Part shown: piece by piece, positions 52,102 to 60,940 of the stretch
Layout of the letters: every line of letters begins with the position of its first letter
Numbering within the stretch: position 1 is the first letter of the stretch
Assembly: GCA_964423505.1 (NCBI GenBank)
Contig: CAYREX010000012.1
Location: forward strand, 1-64,000
DNA length: 64,000 nucleotides
Direction of reading: 5' to 3'
Source of the DNA: CAYREX01 sp964423505
Lineage (GTDB): Bacteria; Fermentibacterota; Fermentibacteria; Fermentibacterales; JCC-6
Notes under the pieces: model-generated
What the model was told of the DNA's origin: nothing
What the model saw: only the letters and a program-made list of their open reading frames with translations
Databases searched by the model: none
Made by a program: the position numbers and the translations under genes

Positions 52102-55026
52102 ATGAGGAGTAAGGTACCGTACCTGGCGGCCCTGGCCGCCGTAACGCTCCTCGGGCTCGTCATGTCCTGCGAGGAGGACCCCCAGGGCCCGGGCTCGGGT
52201 ATGACAGTAACGCTTGCGACGCCGCCGGCCGGCGGCGCCGAAGCCGACTCGACGTTCGTCATAGAGTGGACCAGCACCAACGCTGCCGGAAACGCCTCCG
52301 TGGCTCTCTACTACGACACCGACATGAACCCCAACCTCAAGGAGCCCATCGTGGCCGGTCAGGCCGCCAGCGGCAACTACACCTGGGACTGCGCCCAGGT
52401 GCCGGAGGGGACCTACTACATCTACGCCGTCATCTCCGGCGGGGGACAGACCGCCGATACCTACAGCCCCGGCACGGTCACCCTCACGCACCCGTGGGCG
52501 ACGCCTTCCATCACCGTGCTCACCCCGCCCGCCGGCGGCGCCACGGCGGACAGCACCTACACCATAACCTGGCAGACCAGCAACTTCGACTCGGCGGACG
52601 TCGAGCTGGCCTACTCGCTGGACACCCTCCCCGAGAACGCCGTCCTGATAGCGGGGCACCTGGAGGACACCGGCTCCTTCGTCTGGGACTGCTCCAGGAT
52701 AGACATAGGCGAGTACTACATCTACGCCAAGGCGGTCGAGATAGAGGGCGGCCACCACAGGTCAGGGGCGGGTGCTCTCGCCTCCATCGGCGGCACCGAC
52801 GGCCCGAAGGTCGAGGCCTACGACTGGAGCGACAGCACGCTCACGATCGAGCACGGCGGCGGCGAGCCGGAGATAAGGGTCACCCAGCCGCCCGCGGAAG
52901 GCTCCGTGGCGGACAGCCTGTTCATGATAGAGTGGGTCTCCATAGCCTCCGCAGGTGCGACCGTCGACCTCTACTACGATACCGACACCATGCCAGGCTC
53001 CGGACTCGAGCAGATAGCGGCCCAAGTTCCCGACACCAGCGCCTACCTCTGGGACTGCAGCCGCATAGACCAGGGCGACTACTACATCTTCGCCAGGATA
53101 TTCGACGGGGACGGACCGCTGACAGGGCTTCTCAGGGCCCAGGACGAGGACTACAGCGACGGCATCCTCTCCATAGTCCACGGCAGCGGCAGGTTCGAGA
53201 TAACCATGCCGCCGGCCGGCGGGGTTGAGGCGGACAGCGCCTTCGTGGTGGAGTGGGTGAGCGACCAGCCCACCTCCGAGACCGTCGATCTCTGGTACTC
53301 TGCCGACACCACCGGCTCCGAGCTGTTCACGATGGTGGAGGATGCCCCGAACGAGGGCAACTACCGCTGGGACTGCCTGTCGGTCCCGGAGGGCGACTGG
53401 TGGGTCTACGGCGCGATTGAGCTCGCCTCCGACACCCTGACCGACTGGAGCGCCGGGCCTGTCATCCTGACCCACACCGGTTACGCCATAGAGGTGACCG
53501 CGCCACCGGCCGGGGGCGCTACCGCCGACACCAGCTACACCATCGAATGGACCGCAACCGGTCCGGACAGCGGCGTGGTCGACCTGGCCTACGACGACGA
53601 CCTCGAACCCTCCTTCATGAGGCCGATAGCCGAGGGTCTGGACAACACCGGCTCGTACGACTGGGACTGCTCCGCCGTCCCCGAGGGCAGCTACTACATC
53701 TACGCCACCATCCACGACCCGTCCGACGGGAGCGTGCTCTGGGCCGGCTACGCATGGGACTACAGCGACGGCCTGCTGACAATCCAGCACGAGACCACCT
53801 ACGATCTCAGGATAACCATGCCTCCGGAGGAGGGCGCCCAGGCGGACAGCCTCTTCCTGGTGGAGTGGGTCACCGACGCCCCCGGCTCCATGACCCTGGA
53901 CCTCTACTACTCCGCGGACACAAGCGGGACGGAGCTCTTCCCGATAGAGAACGGAGCGCCCAACACCGGCAGCTACCTCTGGGACACTTCGGTCGTGCCC
54001 GAGGGCGACTGGTACGTCTACGGCGCCCTCAACGAGGCGGACGCGACTACCGACTGGTCCGCCGGTCAACTCACCGTGACCCACTTCGAGTACACCATGG
54101 AGGTCACCGCGCCGCCTGCAGGCGGCGCCTCGGCCGACTCGACCTACACGGTCGAGTGGACCGCAACCGGCCCGGCCGGAGCGGTGGTCGACCTCTTCTA
54201 CGATGTCGACACCGACCCGACCACCATGAGCCTCATCAGGGAGAACGTGCCGAACGGCGGCAGCTTCACCTGGAACACCATGGGAGTCGCGGAGGGGGAG
54301 TACTACGTCTACGCCATCATACACCCGCCCGGCACAGACCCGACCGACGCGGGCTGGAGAACCGCAGCCGACTACAGCGACGGGACCCTGACCATCGACC
54401 ACGCGGACTATTACGTCATGGTCACAGCGCCTCCGGAGTGGGGCGCCCAGGCGGACGACGAGTACACCATCCAGTGGGCCGCCGTCGCGCCGTCGGGCAC
54501 CACCGTCGACCTCTACACCGATGACGACACCGAGCCCGGCTCGGGCCTGGAGGCCATAGAGCTCGCCGTACCCTGGGACGACTACCAGTACGTCTGGGAC
54601 TGCCACGGGGTGGAGGAGGGCGCCTACTACATCTACGCCGAGATGCACTCCCCCCATCTGGACGAGACCTGGACCGACTACAGCGACAGCACCCTGGTAA
54701 TCGACCACGACCCGCTCTACCTGTTCATAACCGAGCCGCCGGCCGTAGGGGCAAGCGCAGACTCTATCTTCCTGGTGGAGTGGCTTTCGGACGGGCCGAT
54801 AAGCAGGACCATCGACCTCTACTACGACACGGACACCATTCCCGACTCCGGTCTGGAGCTCATAGTGGCGGACGAGCCCTCGGGCCACCAGACCAGCACC
54901 TACAGGTGGGACTGCAGCGCCGTCCCAGAGGGCGAGTACTACGTGTACGGGATGCTGCGGGACGGCTTCACCAGGGAGGACACCGTCACCCACTACAGCC
55001 GCGGCACCCTCGACATCCAACACTGA
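52102..55026 (+). CDS. Lipoprotein with nine tandem ~100-residue repeats
   Basis: 974 residues with lipobox GLVMSC (Cys about 23). Nine repeats begin near residues 34, 137, 257, 365, 463, 569, 666, 771 and 874, each opening with a variant of ITxPPAGGxADS-(F/Y)-xIEW, then LYYDTDT and closing VPEGxYYIYA and YSDGTLTI. The fold resembles fibronectin-III/Ig-like or Kre9/Knh1-type domains. The stop codon TGA is inside the following mobile element's inverted repeat. As it follows the giant prepilins closely, it may be an outer-membrane partner or anchor for the pilus system. Confidence 0.8.
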   Translation: MRSKVPYLAALAAVTLLGLVMSCEEDPQGPGSGMTVTLATPPAGGAEADSTFVIEWTSTNAAGNASVALYYDTDMNPNLKEPIVAGQAASGNYTWDCAQVPEGTYYIYAVISGGGQTADTYSPGTVTLTHPWATPSITVLTPPAGGATADSTYTITWQTSNFDSADVELAYSLDTLPENAVLIAGHLEDTGSFVWDCSRIDIGEYYIYAKAVEIEGGHHRSGAGALASIGGTDGPKVEAYDWSDSTLTIEHGGGEPEIRVTQPPAEGSVADSLFMIEWVSIASAGATVDLYYDTDTMPGSGLEQIAAQVPDTSAYLWDCSRIDQGDYYIFARIFDGDGPLTGLLRAQDEDYSDGILSIVHGSGRFEITMPPAGGVEADSAFVVEWVSDQPTSETVDLWYSADTTGSELFTMVEDAPNEGNYRWDCLSVPEGDWWVYGAIELASDTLTDWSAGPVILTHTGYAIEVTAPPAGGATADTSYTIEWTATGPDSGVVDLAYDDDLEPSFMRPIAEGLDNTGSYDWDCSAVPEGSYYIYATIHDPSDGSVLWAGYAWDYSDGLLTIQHETTYDLRITMPPEEGAQADSLFLVEWVTDAPGSMTLDLYYSADTSGTELFPIENGAPNTGSYLWDTSVVPEGDWYVYGALNEADATTDWSAGQLTVTHFEYTMEVTAPPAGGASADSTYTVEWTATGPAGAVVDLFYDVDTDPTTMSLIRENVPNGGSFTWNTMGVAEGEYYVYAIIHPPGTDPTDAGWRTAADYSDGTLTIDHADYYVMVTAPPEWGAQADDEYTIQWAAVAPSGTTVDLYTDDDTEPGSGLEAIELAVPWDDYQYVWDCHGVEEGAYYIYAEMHSPHLDETWTDYSDSTLVIDHDPLYLFITEPPAVGASADSIFLVEWLSDGPISRTIDLYYDTDTIPDSGLELIVADEPSGHQTSTYRWDCSAVPEGEYYVYGMLRDGFTREDTVTHYSRGTLDIQH
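52200..55020 (+). repeat. Nine tandem ~100-aa protein repeats
   Basis: A coding tandem repeat: the nine PPAGG-initiated repeats of the lipoprotein, about 300 bases each with 98-120-residue spacing. Conserved blocks are ADS-x-(3)-IEW, LYYDTDT and WDCS-x-(4)-EGxYYIYA. Repeats have diverged at codon level, so the array is old and should be stable. Confidence 0.75.
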
Positions 55027-55068
55027 TTCAACCCCGGGGTCGGAGCACGCGGTTGAATTGATTCAACT
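55023..55068 (+). repeat. Left inverted repeat (46 bp)
   Basis: Perfect inverted copy of 56041-56086. It begins CTGATTCAACCCC and carries the TGA stop (55024-55026) of the repeat lipoprotein. Confidence 0.92.
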
Positions 55069-55945
55069 AGGGGGCCGGAGCAGAACCCGCTCCGGCCCCC
55101 TTCACTATCTTGCATACAGTGGATTTGTGCAGCCCCAGGCTCCGTGCAATCTCCGTCTGCTCGTAGCCGTACTGCTCGACTGCCTTCCTGATGACCGCAT
55201 TCCTTGCATGCCTGTCGCGACCTTCCGCTGCGGCCAGGATCCGGTCAAGAGGTGGTCTGAGAGGGCTCTCCATCGGGGGTTTCGCCGGTGAGCGGAGAAC
55301 GGCTTCGGCACCAAATCTCTCGATCATCGACTTGCGGAAAGCGGCGTCACCGACCACCGGCTCGCCGAGATCCAGCTCGAGCATGCCTCCCGGCTCCATT
55401 CCCTCTCGGATGAAGCAGATGAATGCCTCGAGCGCCTGGCTCCCATGGCCTCCGAAGTACTCGAGTACGTTTGACCCCACGGGCTTTCCGAGTCTCTCTG
55501 CTGCTACCCCGACGGTCTCGCTGTAGCTGCTCCATCGATAGTGAGAAGGATGCTCCACCATACCGGCCCTGACCGGATTGAGCAGGATGTACCTCACGAG
55601 CTCGATCAGGTAGTTCTCCCTCTGGACGAGTGAGCTCCCGAACCTTCCCTGGAACAGATGACCGACATGCTCGTGCTTCCTGTTGAAGTAGGTGGCGTAC
55701 CACCCGTTCAGTATGCGCATTCCGTGGGACAGGTTGGGAAGGGGGGTCTCGAGGAGGAGATGGTAGTGGTTCGTCATCAGGCAGTAGGCGTGACAGATCC
55801 ATTCTTCCCGGCCGATCGTATCAGCTAGGCAGTCGAGGAACTTCTCCCTGTCCCTCCGGTCGAGGAAGAGCTTCCTCTTCTCGCTGCGGCGGTCGTACAC
55901 GTGGTACAACCCGCCCGGCATCTCCAGCCTTCTTCTCCTTGCCAT
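55067..55945 (-). CDS. REP-associated tyrosine transposase (RAYT, TnpA_REP)
   Basis: 292 residues. The Y1/HUH nuclease features are MTNHYHLLLETP (HxH) and the candidate catalytic Tyr in NGWYATYFNRKHEHVGHLFQGR, followed by the family block LIELVRYILLNPVRAGMV. A C-terminal extension holds a helix-turn-helix (YGYEQTEIARSLGLHKSTVCKIV) with similarity to DnaA-type DNA binding. RAYTs nick at REP palindromes. Its last codons lie in the internal hairpin and the stop TAG touches the left inverted repeat. Confidence 0.9.
   Translation of the reverse strand: MARRRRLEMPGGLYHVYDRRSEKRKLFLDRRDREKFLDCLADTIGREEWICHAYCLMTNHYHLLLETPLPNLSHGMRILNGWYATYFNRKHEHVGHLFQGRFGSSLVQRENYLIELVRYILLNPVRAGMVEHPSHYRWSSYSETVGVAAERLGKPVGSNVLEYFGGHGSQALEAFICFIREGMEPGGMLELDLGEPVVGDAAFRKSMIERFGAEAVLRSPAKPPMESPLRPPLDRILAAAEGRDRHARNAVIRKAVEQYGYEQTEIARSLGLHKSTVCKIVKGAGAGSAPAP
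55070..55100. repeat. Left internal REP-like hairpin
   Basis: A perfect 12-bp stem GGGGGCCGGAGC/GCTCCGGCCCCC with a 7-base loop, encoding the transposase C terminus (SAPAP). It may serve as the transposase recognition structure or as a terminator for the upstream gene. Confidence 0.75.
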
Positions 55946-56002
55946 GTCTTCATTGTACCCGGGTGGGAAGGAGAGTTCAAGTCCTCGGCTCCGGATGGGA
56001 GG

Positions 56003-56038
56003 AGGGCCGGAGCCGACCTGGTCTTCTGCTCCGGCCCT
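56003..56038. repeat. Right internal REP-like hairpin
   Basis: An 11-bp stem AGGGCCGGAGC (56003-56013) and its complement at 56028-56038, around a 14-base loop. It shares the GCCGGAGC core with the left hairpin, suggesting a common REP sequence. Confidence 0.75.
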
Positions 56039-56040
56039 GG

Positions 56041-56086
56041 AGTTGAATCAATTCAACCGCGTGCTCCGACCCCGGGGTTGAATCAG
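56041..56086 (-). repeat. Right inverted repeat (46 bp)
   Basis: Perfect inverted copy of the left repeat (55023-55068). On the minus strand it supplies the TGA stop of the serine hydroxymethyltransferase gene (56083-56085). Confidence 0.92.
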
Positions 56087-57522
56087 GTGGTGAGGTCGCG
56101 GAGGTTCTCGGCCAGGAGGGCGGCGTAGTCCATCCTGGGGAAGGCGGTCTCGAGCGCCTCGGCAGTCAGCTCGAGGCTGACGTCGAGGGGCAGGGTGTAC
56201 CGCATCTCGGTGTAGCCCTTCCTCAGCTCGGATACCTCGTCGGCCACGTTCTCCCCCCGGACGATGCACCTGGCCATCAGCTCGGCCACCGGCCCGAAGT
56301 CGTCCTCGTCCATCCCGAACCTTGTCATCTCGGAGACGCCTGTCCTTATGCCGCTGGCGTAGAGGAAGGTGTCGTCGTCCGGGAGCGCCTGGTAGTTGAC
56401 GATGATGTTGCTCTCCTGGAGCCTGTCGGCTATCTCGGAGCCCTCGCCGTGGTCGGCCACCCTGATGAGCACCTGGTGGGTGGAGGTGTAGCCCGAGGAG
56501 GGGTCACCCTCCACCTTCAGGCCGTTGTCGACCAGCTGCCGTGCGAAGGCCTTCGCGTTGGCCAGCACCTGCCTCTGGTACTCCTCCTTGTAGGCGTTCA
56601 TCTCCATGGTGGCCACCAGCAGGCCGACGAGCGTCGCCAGGTGGTGGTTGCTGGTGCTTCCCGGGAAGGCCCTGCTCTTGACGTCGAGCCAGAGCTTCCT
56701 GAACGGGGTGCCCTTGCTGAGGTTGCTCACGACCACGCCGCGCTGGGGGCCGAAGAAGGTCTTGTGGGTGGAGCCCGTCACCAGGTCGGCCCCGTCGGCG
56801 AGCGGCGCCTGGAAGCCGCCGTAGAGGCCTAGGACGTGGGCCATGTCGTACATGATGACCGGCCTCTCATCGCCCCAGTCAGACACGTGCTCCGCCAGCT
56901 CCCGGACAGGCTCCGGGGAGATGAACATGCTCTTGCCGAAGACGACCAGCTCGGGTCTCACCTCGTCGACGGCCTCGAGCATTGCTTCCACGTCGATGGA
57001 GTAGGGGTCGTCGCTCCTGACCGGGAAGTTCACGCAATTCTCACGGCCGGTCTCGGGGTCTATCCGGACGTAGTTGAAGAGGGCGCCCATGGGCTGGCTG
57101 GAGAGGTGGCCCCCCTTGCCCAGGTCGTTGTTCATCACCGCGCGGAGCTTGCGGAACTCGCCCTTGTCCGTGCTCCTGTTCACGTACTTGGTGACCGCCT
57201 TGAAGGCGACCTCGTTCGCCATCTGCCCGCTGATGGGGCGCAGCTCCGCCTCGCTGCAGCCGAAGTACTCGCAGACCGCGGCCTTAGCCTCCTCCTCGAT
57301 GGCGCGTATGAAGTCGGTTCCGTGGTAGAAGTAGACCTCCCTGCCCTTCATCGTCCTGTGCTCGGCGTACCTGCCGGCCGGGTCGCAGACCTCGCAGGCC
57401 TTGACCAGCGGGCTGGGCGTGTTCTCGGAGGGAATGAGGTTGATGCAGTTCCTCTGTCGCCAGGAGTTGTTGGTGCAAATCCTTTCGAAAAGCTCTCTCA
57501 TGCTGCTCTCGAGGTCGGGCAT
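56083..57522 (-). CDS. glyA: Serine hydroxymethyltransferase
   Basis: 479 residues. It interconverts serine and glycine with tetrahydrofolate and PLP. NLIPSENTPSPLV (substrate binding), AEHRTMKGREVYFYHGTDF, and the PLP-lysine block STHKTFFGPQRG (Lys about 254) are family landmarks. Some segments differ from the common bacterial GlyA (for example, the long NNDLGKGGHLSSQPMGALFNYV block), so it may be an alternative SHMT subgroup. The stop lies in the mobile element's inverted repeat. Confidence 0.9.
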   Translation of the reverse strand: MPDLESSMRELFERICTNNSWRQRNCINLIPSENTPSPLVKACEVCDPAGRYAEHRTMKGREVYFYHGTDFIRAIEEEAKAAVCEYFGCSEAELRPISGQMANEVAFKAVTKYVNRSTDKGEFRKLRAVMNNDLGKGGHLSSQPMGALFNYVRIDPETGRENCVNFPVRSDDPYSIDVEAMLEAVDEVRPELVVFGKSMFISPEPVRELAEHVSDWGDERPVIMYDMAHVLGLYGGFQAPLADGADLVTGSTHKTFFGPQRGVVVSNLSKGTPFRKLWLDVKSRAFPGSTSNHHLATLVGLLVATMEMNAYKEEYQRQVLANAKAFARQLVDNGLKVEGDPSSGYTSTHQVLIRVADHGEGSEIADRLQESNIIVNYQALPDDDTFLYASGIRTGVSEMTRFGMDEDDFGPVAELMARCIVRGENVADEVSELRKGYTEMRYTLPLDVSLELTAEALETAFPRMDYAALLAENLRDLTT

Positions 57523-57590
57523 CGGTCTCCCTCCGTCTCTCCTTCTTCCCTGTCGGTACTCGGATGTCTGTTTCGGCTCGGCTCTGGACT

Positions 57591-58418
57591 CTAGAGGGTC
57601 TCCAGCGAGCCCCTGACCAGGTCCGGGGTCAGGACTATTATGCAGGCTCCCCTGTGGTTGTCCAGATTGCCGGTAATCGACTCAACCTGGCAGACCAGCT
57701 CGTCGAGCGCCTCCTCCGGGACGAGCGTGATGACCGTCCTCGGCTCCGGCCTGGACCGGCCGAGCACGTCCAGGAAGTCGGCGAAGACCGGCGCACCGGA
57801 CAGGACCTGGCCCATCATTGTGCCCTCGACGGTGACCGCCCCCGGAAGATCCATCTCCAGGAAGAGGTCCATGATGAGCTCGTAGGTCTCGCTCTCCTGG
57901 ACGGTTATCACCACCATCCTCTCCCTGCCCCGGCCCTTGCTCCTTGCGGCGGAGACGGGGGCGGCGTGGTAGAGGAACGCCTCCCTGAGCGCGTACGGCG
58001 TGGGGCTGCGGAGGAGCTCGTGGCGGGATTTGCCGGAGCCGAGGACCCGGCTGGCCACGGCCAGCAGCCTGAGGTGCGTGCTCGGCTCCTCCGGCGTCCC
58101 GGCTATCCCGCAGAGTATGTGGACGCTACGGCCGTCCATGGACTCGAACTGGACACCCTTCGGGCAGACGGCCAGCGCCATGGCGAAGCCCTCCATCCCC
58201 TCCACCTTGCAGTGGGGGATGGCTATGCCGTTGCCGAAGCCGGTCGAGCCCAGGCCCTCCCGCTCCACCAGCCCGTCCAGAACCTTCTGCCGGGCCACGC
58301 CGGAGCCGGCCGCCGTCAGCGCAAGGAGGTCGGCCAGCCGCTCCAGGGCCTCCCTCTTGGAGGAGGCCGCCATGTCGGTCCGGCAGGAGTCGAGCGTCAG
58401 TATCTCAGAGAGGTCCAA
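57591..58418 (-). CDS. PTS EIIA-like regulator with C-terminal PII-like domain
   Basis: 275 residues from TTG 58418. Residues 1-150 are a fructose/mannitol-type PTS EIIA domain with the phospho-His in GFGNGIAIPHCKV (His 69). Residues about 165-275 look like a PII/CutA ferredoxin-like domain (MVVITVQESETYELIMDLFLEMD, TVITLVPEEALDELVCQVESI). No PTS permease is present. It follows the antiporter gene by 14 bases, so I infer that it regulates antiport in response to phosphorylation or a nucleotide. Confidence 0.8.
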   Translation of the reverse strand: MDLSEILTLDSCRTDMAASSKREALERLADLLALTAAGSGVARQKVLDGLVEREGLGSTGFGNGIAIPHCKVEGMEGFAMALAVCPKGVQFESMDGRSVHILCGIAGTPEEPSTHLRLLAVASRVLGSGKSRHELLRSPTPYALREAFLYHAAPVSAARSKGRGRERMVVITVQESETYELIMDLFLEMDLPGAVTVEGTMMGQVLSGAPVFADFLDVLGRSRPEPRTVITLVPEEALDELVCQVESITGNLDNHRGACIIVLTPDLVRGSLETL

Positions 58419-58432
58419 TGAGCAACACCTTC

Positions 58433-59665
58433 CTAGTCGAGGAGCGCGCCCCTGGTGACTGCGTACTTGGAGAGGGGCGGTCCGGTCAGCTCGTTGAAGA
58501 GTACGGAGAAGAGCACGATGTTCACGAGCATCGAGGAGACCTCGTGGTGGACCATGAAGAACGGCATTGTCTGCAGGTAGAGCACGAGCCCAATGGCGAC
58601 CCCGGCCTGCGGCAGCATGCCTAAGCCCAGGTATCGCCGGATGAGCGGGTCGGCCCGGGCCACGTGAGCCCCTGCCCAGACCCCGCCGACCTTCCCGGCC
58701 GCCCTGGCCAGGACGAAGAGCCCGCCGAGCATCAGCACCCTGCCTGATGTCAGGACGGAGAGGTCCAGCTCGGTTCCGGCTATGGCGAAGAAGGCCGCGT
58801 AAAGGGGCGGTGCGATGGTGTCCAGCGCCCCCACCATCCGGTGGACCCTGCGGGAGAGGTTCGCGGTCACAGCCCCGGCGGCCATGCAGGAGAGGAGGGC
58901 GCTCAGACCCAGCTTCATCGAGACGGCGGAGAGGAGCAGGACTATCCCCAGGGAGATGACCAGTATCTCGCTGGGATTGCCCAGTCGCCGGGTGACGAGC
59001 GAGAGGAGCCACCCGGCTATCGCTCCTATGACAAGCGACCCGGCTATCTCGAGAATCGCATGCAGCACGGCGGTCATCGCACCCTGGTCCATCCCGAGCG
59101 TGCTGCCGGCCACCGCCGACACCACCGCGAAGAGCAGAACGCATCCGGCGTCGTCAAGGGCCACCACCCCGTACAGGTGGTCGACGAAGGAGCCGCGCGC
59201 CTTGAGTGAACGGATTATGGCCACGGTCGCTGCGGGCGCGGTCGCCGACGCGATCGCTCCCAGGAGCGCCGCTACGGGCGGCTGCATGCCCGCCAGGACG
59301 AGCCCTCCGGCAACCAGCAGGAAGGTGGCCAGCATCTGGAACACGGTGATGATGAAGACGCTCCTGCCCACCGTCCGGAGCTTCGCCATGCTGAACTCGC
59401 TGCCGATGACCAGGGCTATGAGGGCAAGGGCTATCTCCGTTATGGAGGAGAGGGTCGAGAGCAGGTCGGCGTGGACGAACTCCAGGCAGGACGGGCCGAG
59501 AAGCAGCCCAGCCAGTATGAAGCCGGTTATGGAGGGCAGGCCGAACCTCTCGGCCATGCTCCCGAGGAAGAAGCTGCCGACGAGCAGGACGCCCACGCCG
59601 AAGACGACGTGGCTGCTGAAGAGGTCCCTGAGGTCCAAGAGGAAACCGAGGATGTCTTCCAGCAT
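58433..59665 (-). CDS. CPA2-type Na+(K+)/H+ antiporter
   Basis: 410 residues from ATG 59665 (GGAGG upstream). About 12 TM segments. Landmarks are GLPSITGFILAGLLLGP, ITEIALALIALVIGSEFS, the ALDDAGCVLLFAVV segment (ion-binding Asp pair in TM5-like helix) and FFAIAGTELDL. It belongs to the KefB/NapA group. It is co-transcribed with the EIIA/PII protein, so its activity may be controlled by it. Confidence 0.88.
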   Translation of the reverse strand: MLEDILGFLLDLRDLFSSHVVFGVGVLLVGSFFLGSMAERFGLPSITGFILAGLLLGPSCLEFVHADLLSTLSSITEIALALIALVIGSEFSMAKLRTVGRSVFIITVFQMLATFLLVAGGLVLAGMQPPVAALLGAIASATAPAATVAIIRSLKARGSFVDHLYGVVALDDAGCVLLFAVVSAVAGSTLGMDQGAMTAVLHAILEIAGSLVIGAIAGWLLSLVTRRLGNPSEILVISLGIVLLLSAVSMKLGLSALLSCMAAGAVTANLSRRVHRMVGALDTIAPPLYAAFFAIAGTELDLSVLTSGRVLMLGGLFVLARAAGKVGGVWAGAHVARADPLIRRYLGLGMLPQAGVAIGLVLYLQTMPFFMVHHEVSSMLVNIVLFSVLFNELTGPPLSKYAVTRGALLD

Positions 59666-59699
59666 TCTTCCTCCACGAGGGGATGGGCGGATGACGCGG

Positions 59700-59728
59700 A
59701 GCATAACCGGCCCCCATGGGGTGGTCAA
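59700..59728 (-). promoter_or_regulatory. Sigma70-like promoter of the antiporter operon
   Basis: On the minus strand: TTGACC, 17 bases, TATGCT, with a start predicted near 59693 and a leader of about 28 bases to ATG 59665. Confidence 0.55.
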
Positions 59729-59831
59729 CCTCGCCCGGCGCGCCTCCCGGGCGTATATTAGCCCTTCGTGCAGCATGATGCGGCCGGGATCGGCGCCCGG
59801 CCGCCGGAGCTATCCGAACGGAGATGACCGA

Positions 59832-60936
59832 ATGGCCGTTGAGGACGTCAGAGACGAGCTGGAGAGGCTCAGGGCCCGTCTCGCCAGACTGAAGGAGGGT
59901 CTTTGACCTCCCCGGGATGCTGAAGAGGGAGAGGGAGCTGGAGGGGCAGATGGCGGCCCCCGGGTTCTGGGACGACAGGGAGCGTGCCCTCGAGGTCATA
60001 GGGGAGCAGAAGCATCTGCAGGCCTGGACCGAGCCGGTGGGCGAGGTGGAGGATATCCTGGATGACGTCGAGGTCTCGGCGGAGCTGATGGCCGCAGGCG
60101 ATGACCAGACCCTGCTGAGCGAGAGCGAGGCCTCACTCCGGAAGGTCGCCTCGATGATGGACAGGCTGGAGTTCCAGCAGATGCTCTCCGGCCCGAACGA
60201 CAGGAGCGACGCCATCCTGACCATCCGCTCCGGCGCCGGTGGTCAGGACAGCCAGGACTGGGCTGAGATCCTCATGCGCATGTACCTTTACTGGGCCGAG
60301 AAGCAGGACATGGACGTGGAGGTCGTCAGCACCAGCGAGGGCGACGAGGCCGGCATCCGTGAGGCCATACTGACGGTCAGGGGCCCCTGGGCCTACGGCT
60401 ACCTCCGTGCGGAGGGCGGTATCCACCGCCTGGTCCGCAAGTCCCCCTTCGACCAGAACCATCGCCGACACACCAGCTTCGCCTCGGTCTTCCCCCTGCC
60501 GGACATAGACGACAGCATCGAGGTCGACCTGAGGGACGAGGACGTGAGGGTGGACACCTTCCGGGCCAGCGGCGCGGGGGGGCAGCACGTGAACAAGACC
60601 TCCTCCGCGGTGAGGATGACCCACCTGCCGACGGGCATCGCGGTCACCTGCCAGAACCAGCGCTCCCAGCACAGGAACCGGGAGGTGGCCTCCAGGATAC
60701 TCAGGGCCAGGCTCTACGAGCTGGAGGAGGAGAAGAGGAGGCAGGAGAGGGCCGAGCTGGAGAAGCAGAAGAAGGACGTCTCCTGGGGCAACCAGATACG
60801 CTCGTACGTAATGCACCCCTACCGGATGGTGAAGGACCACAGGACCGGTATCGAGACCTCCGACATAGACGGCGTCCTGGCAGGCGACATACAGACCTTC
60901 ATGGAGGCCTTCCTCAGGATGGACGGAGAGGCGTGA
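59832..60936 (+). CDS. prfB: Peptide chain release factor 2 (programmed +1 frameshift)
   Basis: RF2 of about 367 residues made by joining ATG 59832-TGA 59904 (24 codons) with the +1 frame from GAC 59905. The short first frame ends in GGT CTT TGA C beneath an AGGAGG slippery-site Shine-Dalgarno. The anticodon-like SPF motif (RKSPFDQN) and the GGQ motif (GAGGQHVNKTSSAV) are intact, so it recognises UGA and UAA. Only RF2 genes carry this autoregulatory site, which senses low RF2. Confidence 0.95.
59893..59907 (+). other. prfB programmed +1 frameshift site
   Basis: AGGAGGGTCTTTGAC: an internal Shine-Dalgarno AGGAGG, two bases, then CTT TGA C, matching the E. coli arrangement AGGGGGTATCTTTGAC. 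A low RF2 level favours slipping from CTT to TTT-type pairing and reading GAC. Confidence 0.95.
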
Positions 60937-60940
60937 GAGC

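Larger units (their letters stand above)
55023..56086. mobile_element. REP/RAYT-type transposable element with 46-bp perfect inverted repeats
   Basis: 1064 bases bounded by perfect 46-bp inverted repeats and containing one TnpA_REP-like gene plus two internal hairpins. The ends themselves hold short palindromes (TTGAATTGATTCAA). Their outermost bases provide the TGA stops of both neighbouring convergent genes. The combination of an HUH transposase gene and palindromic ends resembles REP/BIME elements. Confidence 0.75.

Noticed and set aside
52200..55020. Repeats in the lipoprotein considered as a CRISPR or VNTR array.
   Set aside because: The units are about 300 bases, protein-level and strongly diverged, with no short direct repeats or spacers.
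55058..55291. 77-codon plus-strand frame opposite the transposase.
   Set aside because: Lies entirely antisense to the RAYT gene and has no features of its own.
59832..59906. Apparent 24-codon truncated gene before RF2, possibly a pseudogene.
   Set aside because: The pattern AGGAGG..CTTTGAC is the standard programmed frameshift of prfB, not a mutation.
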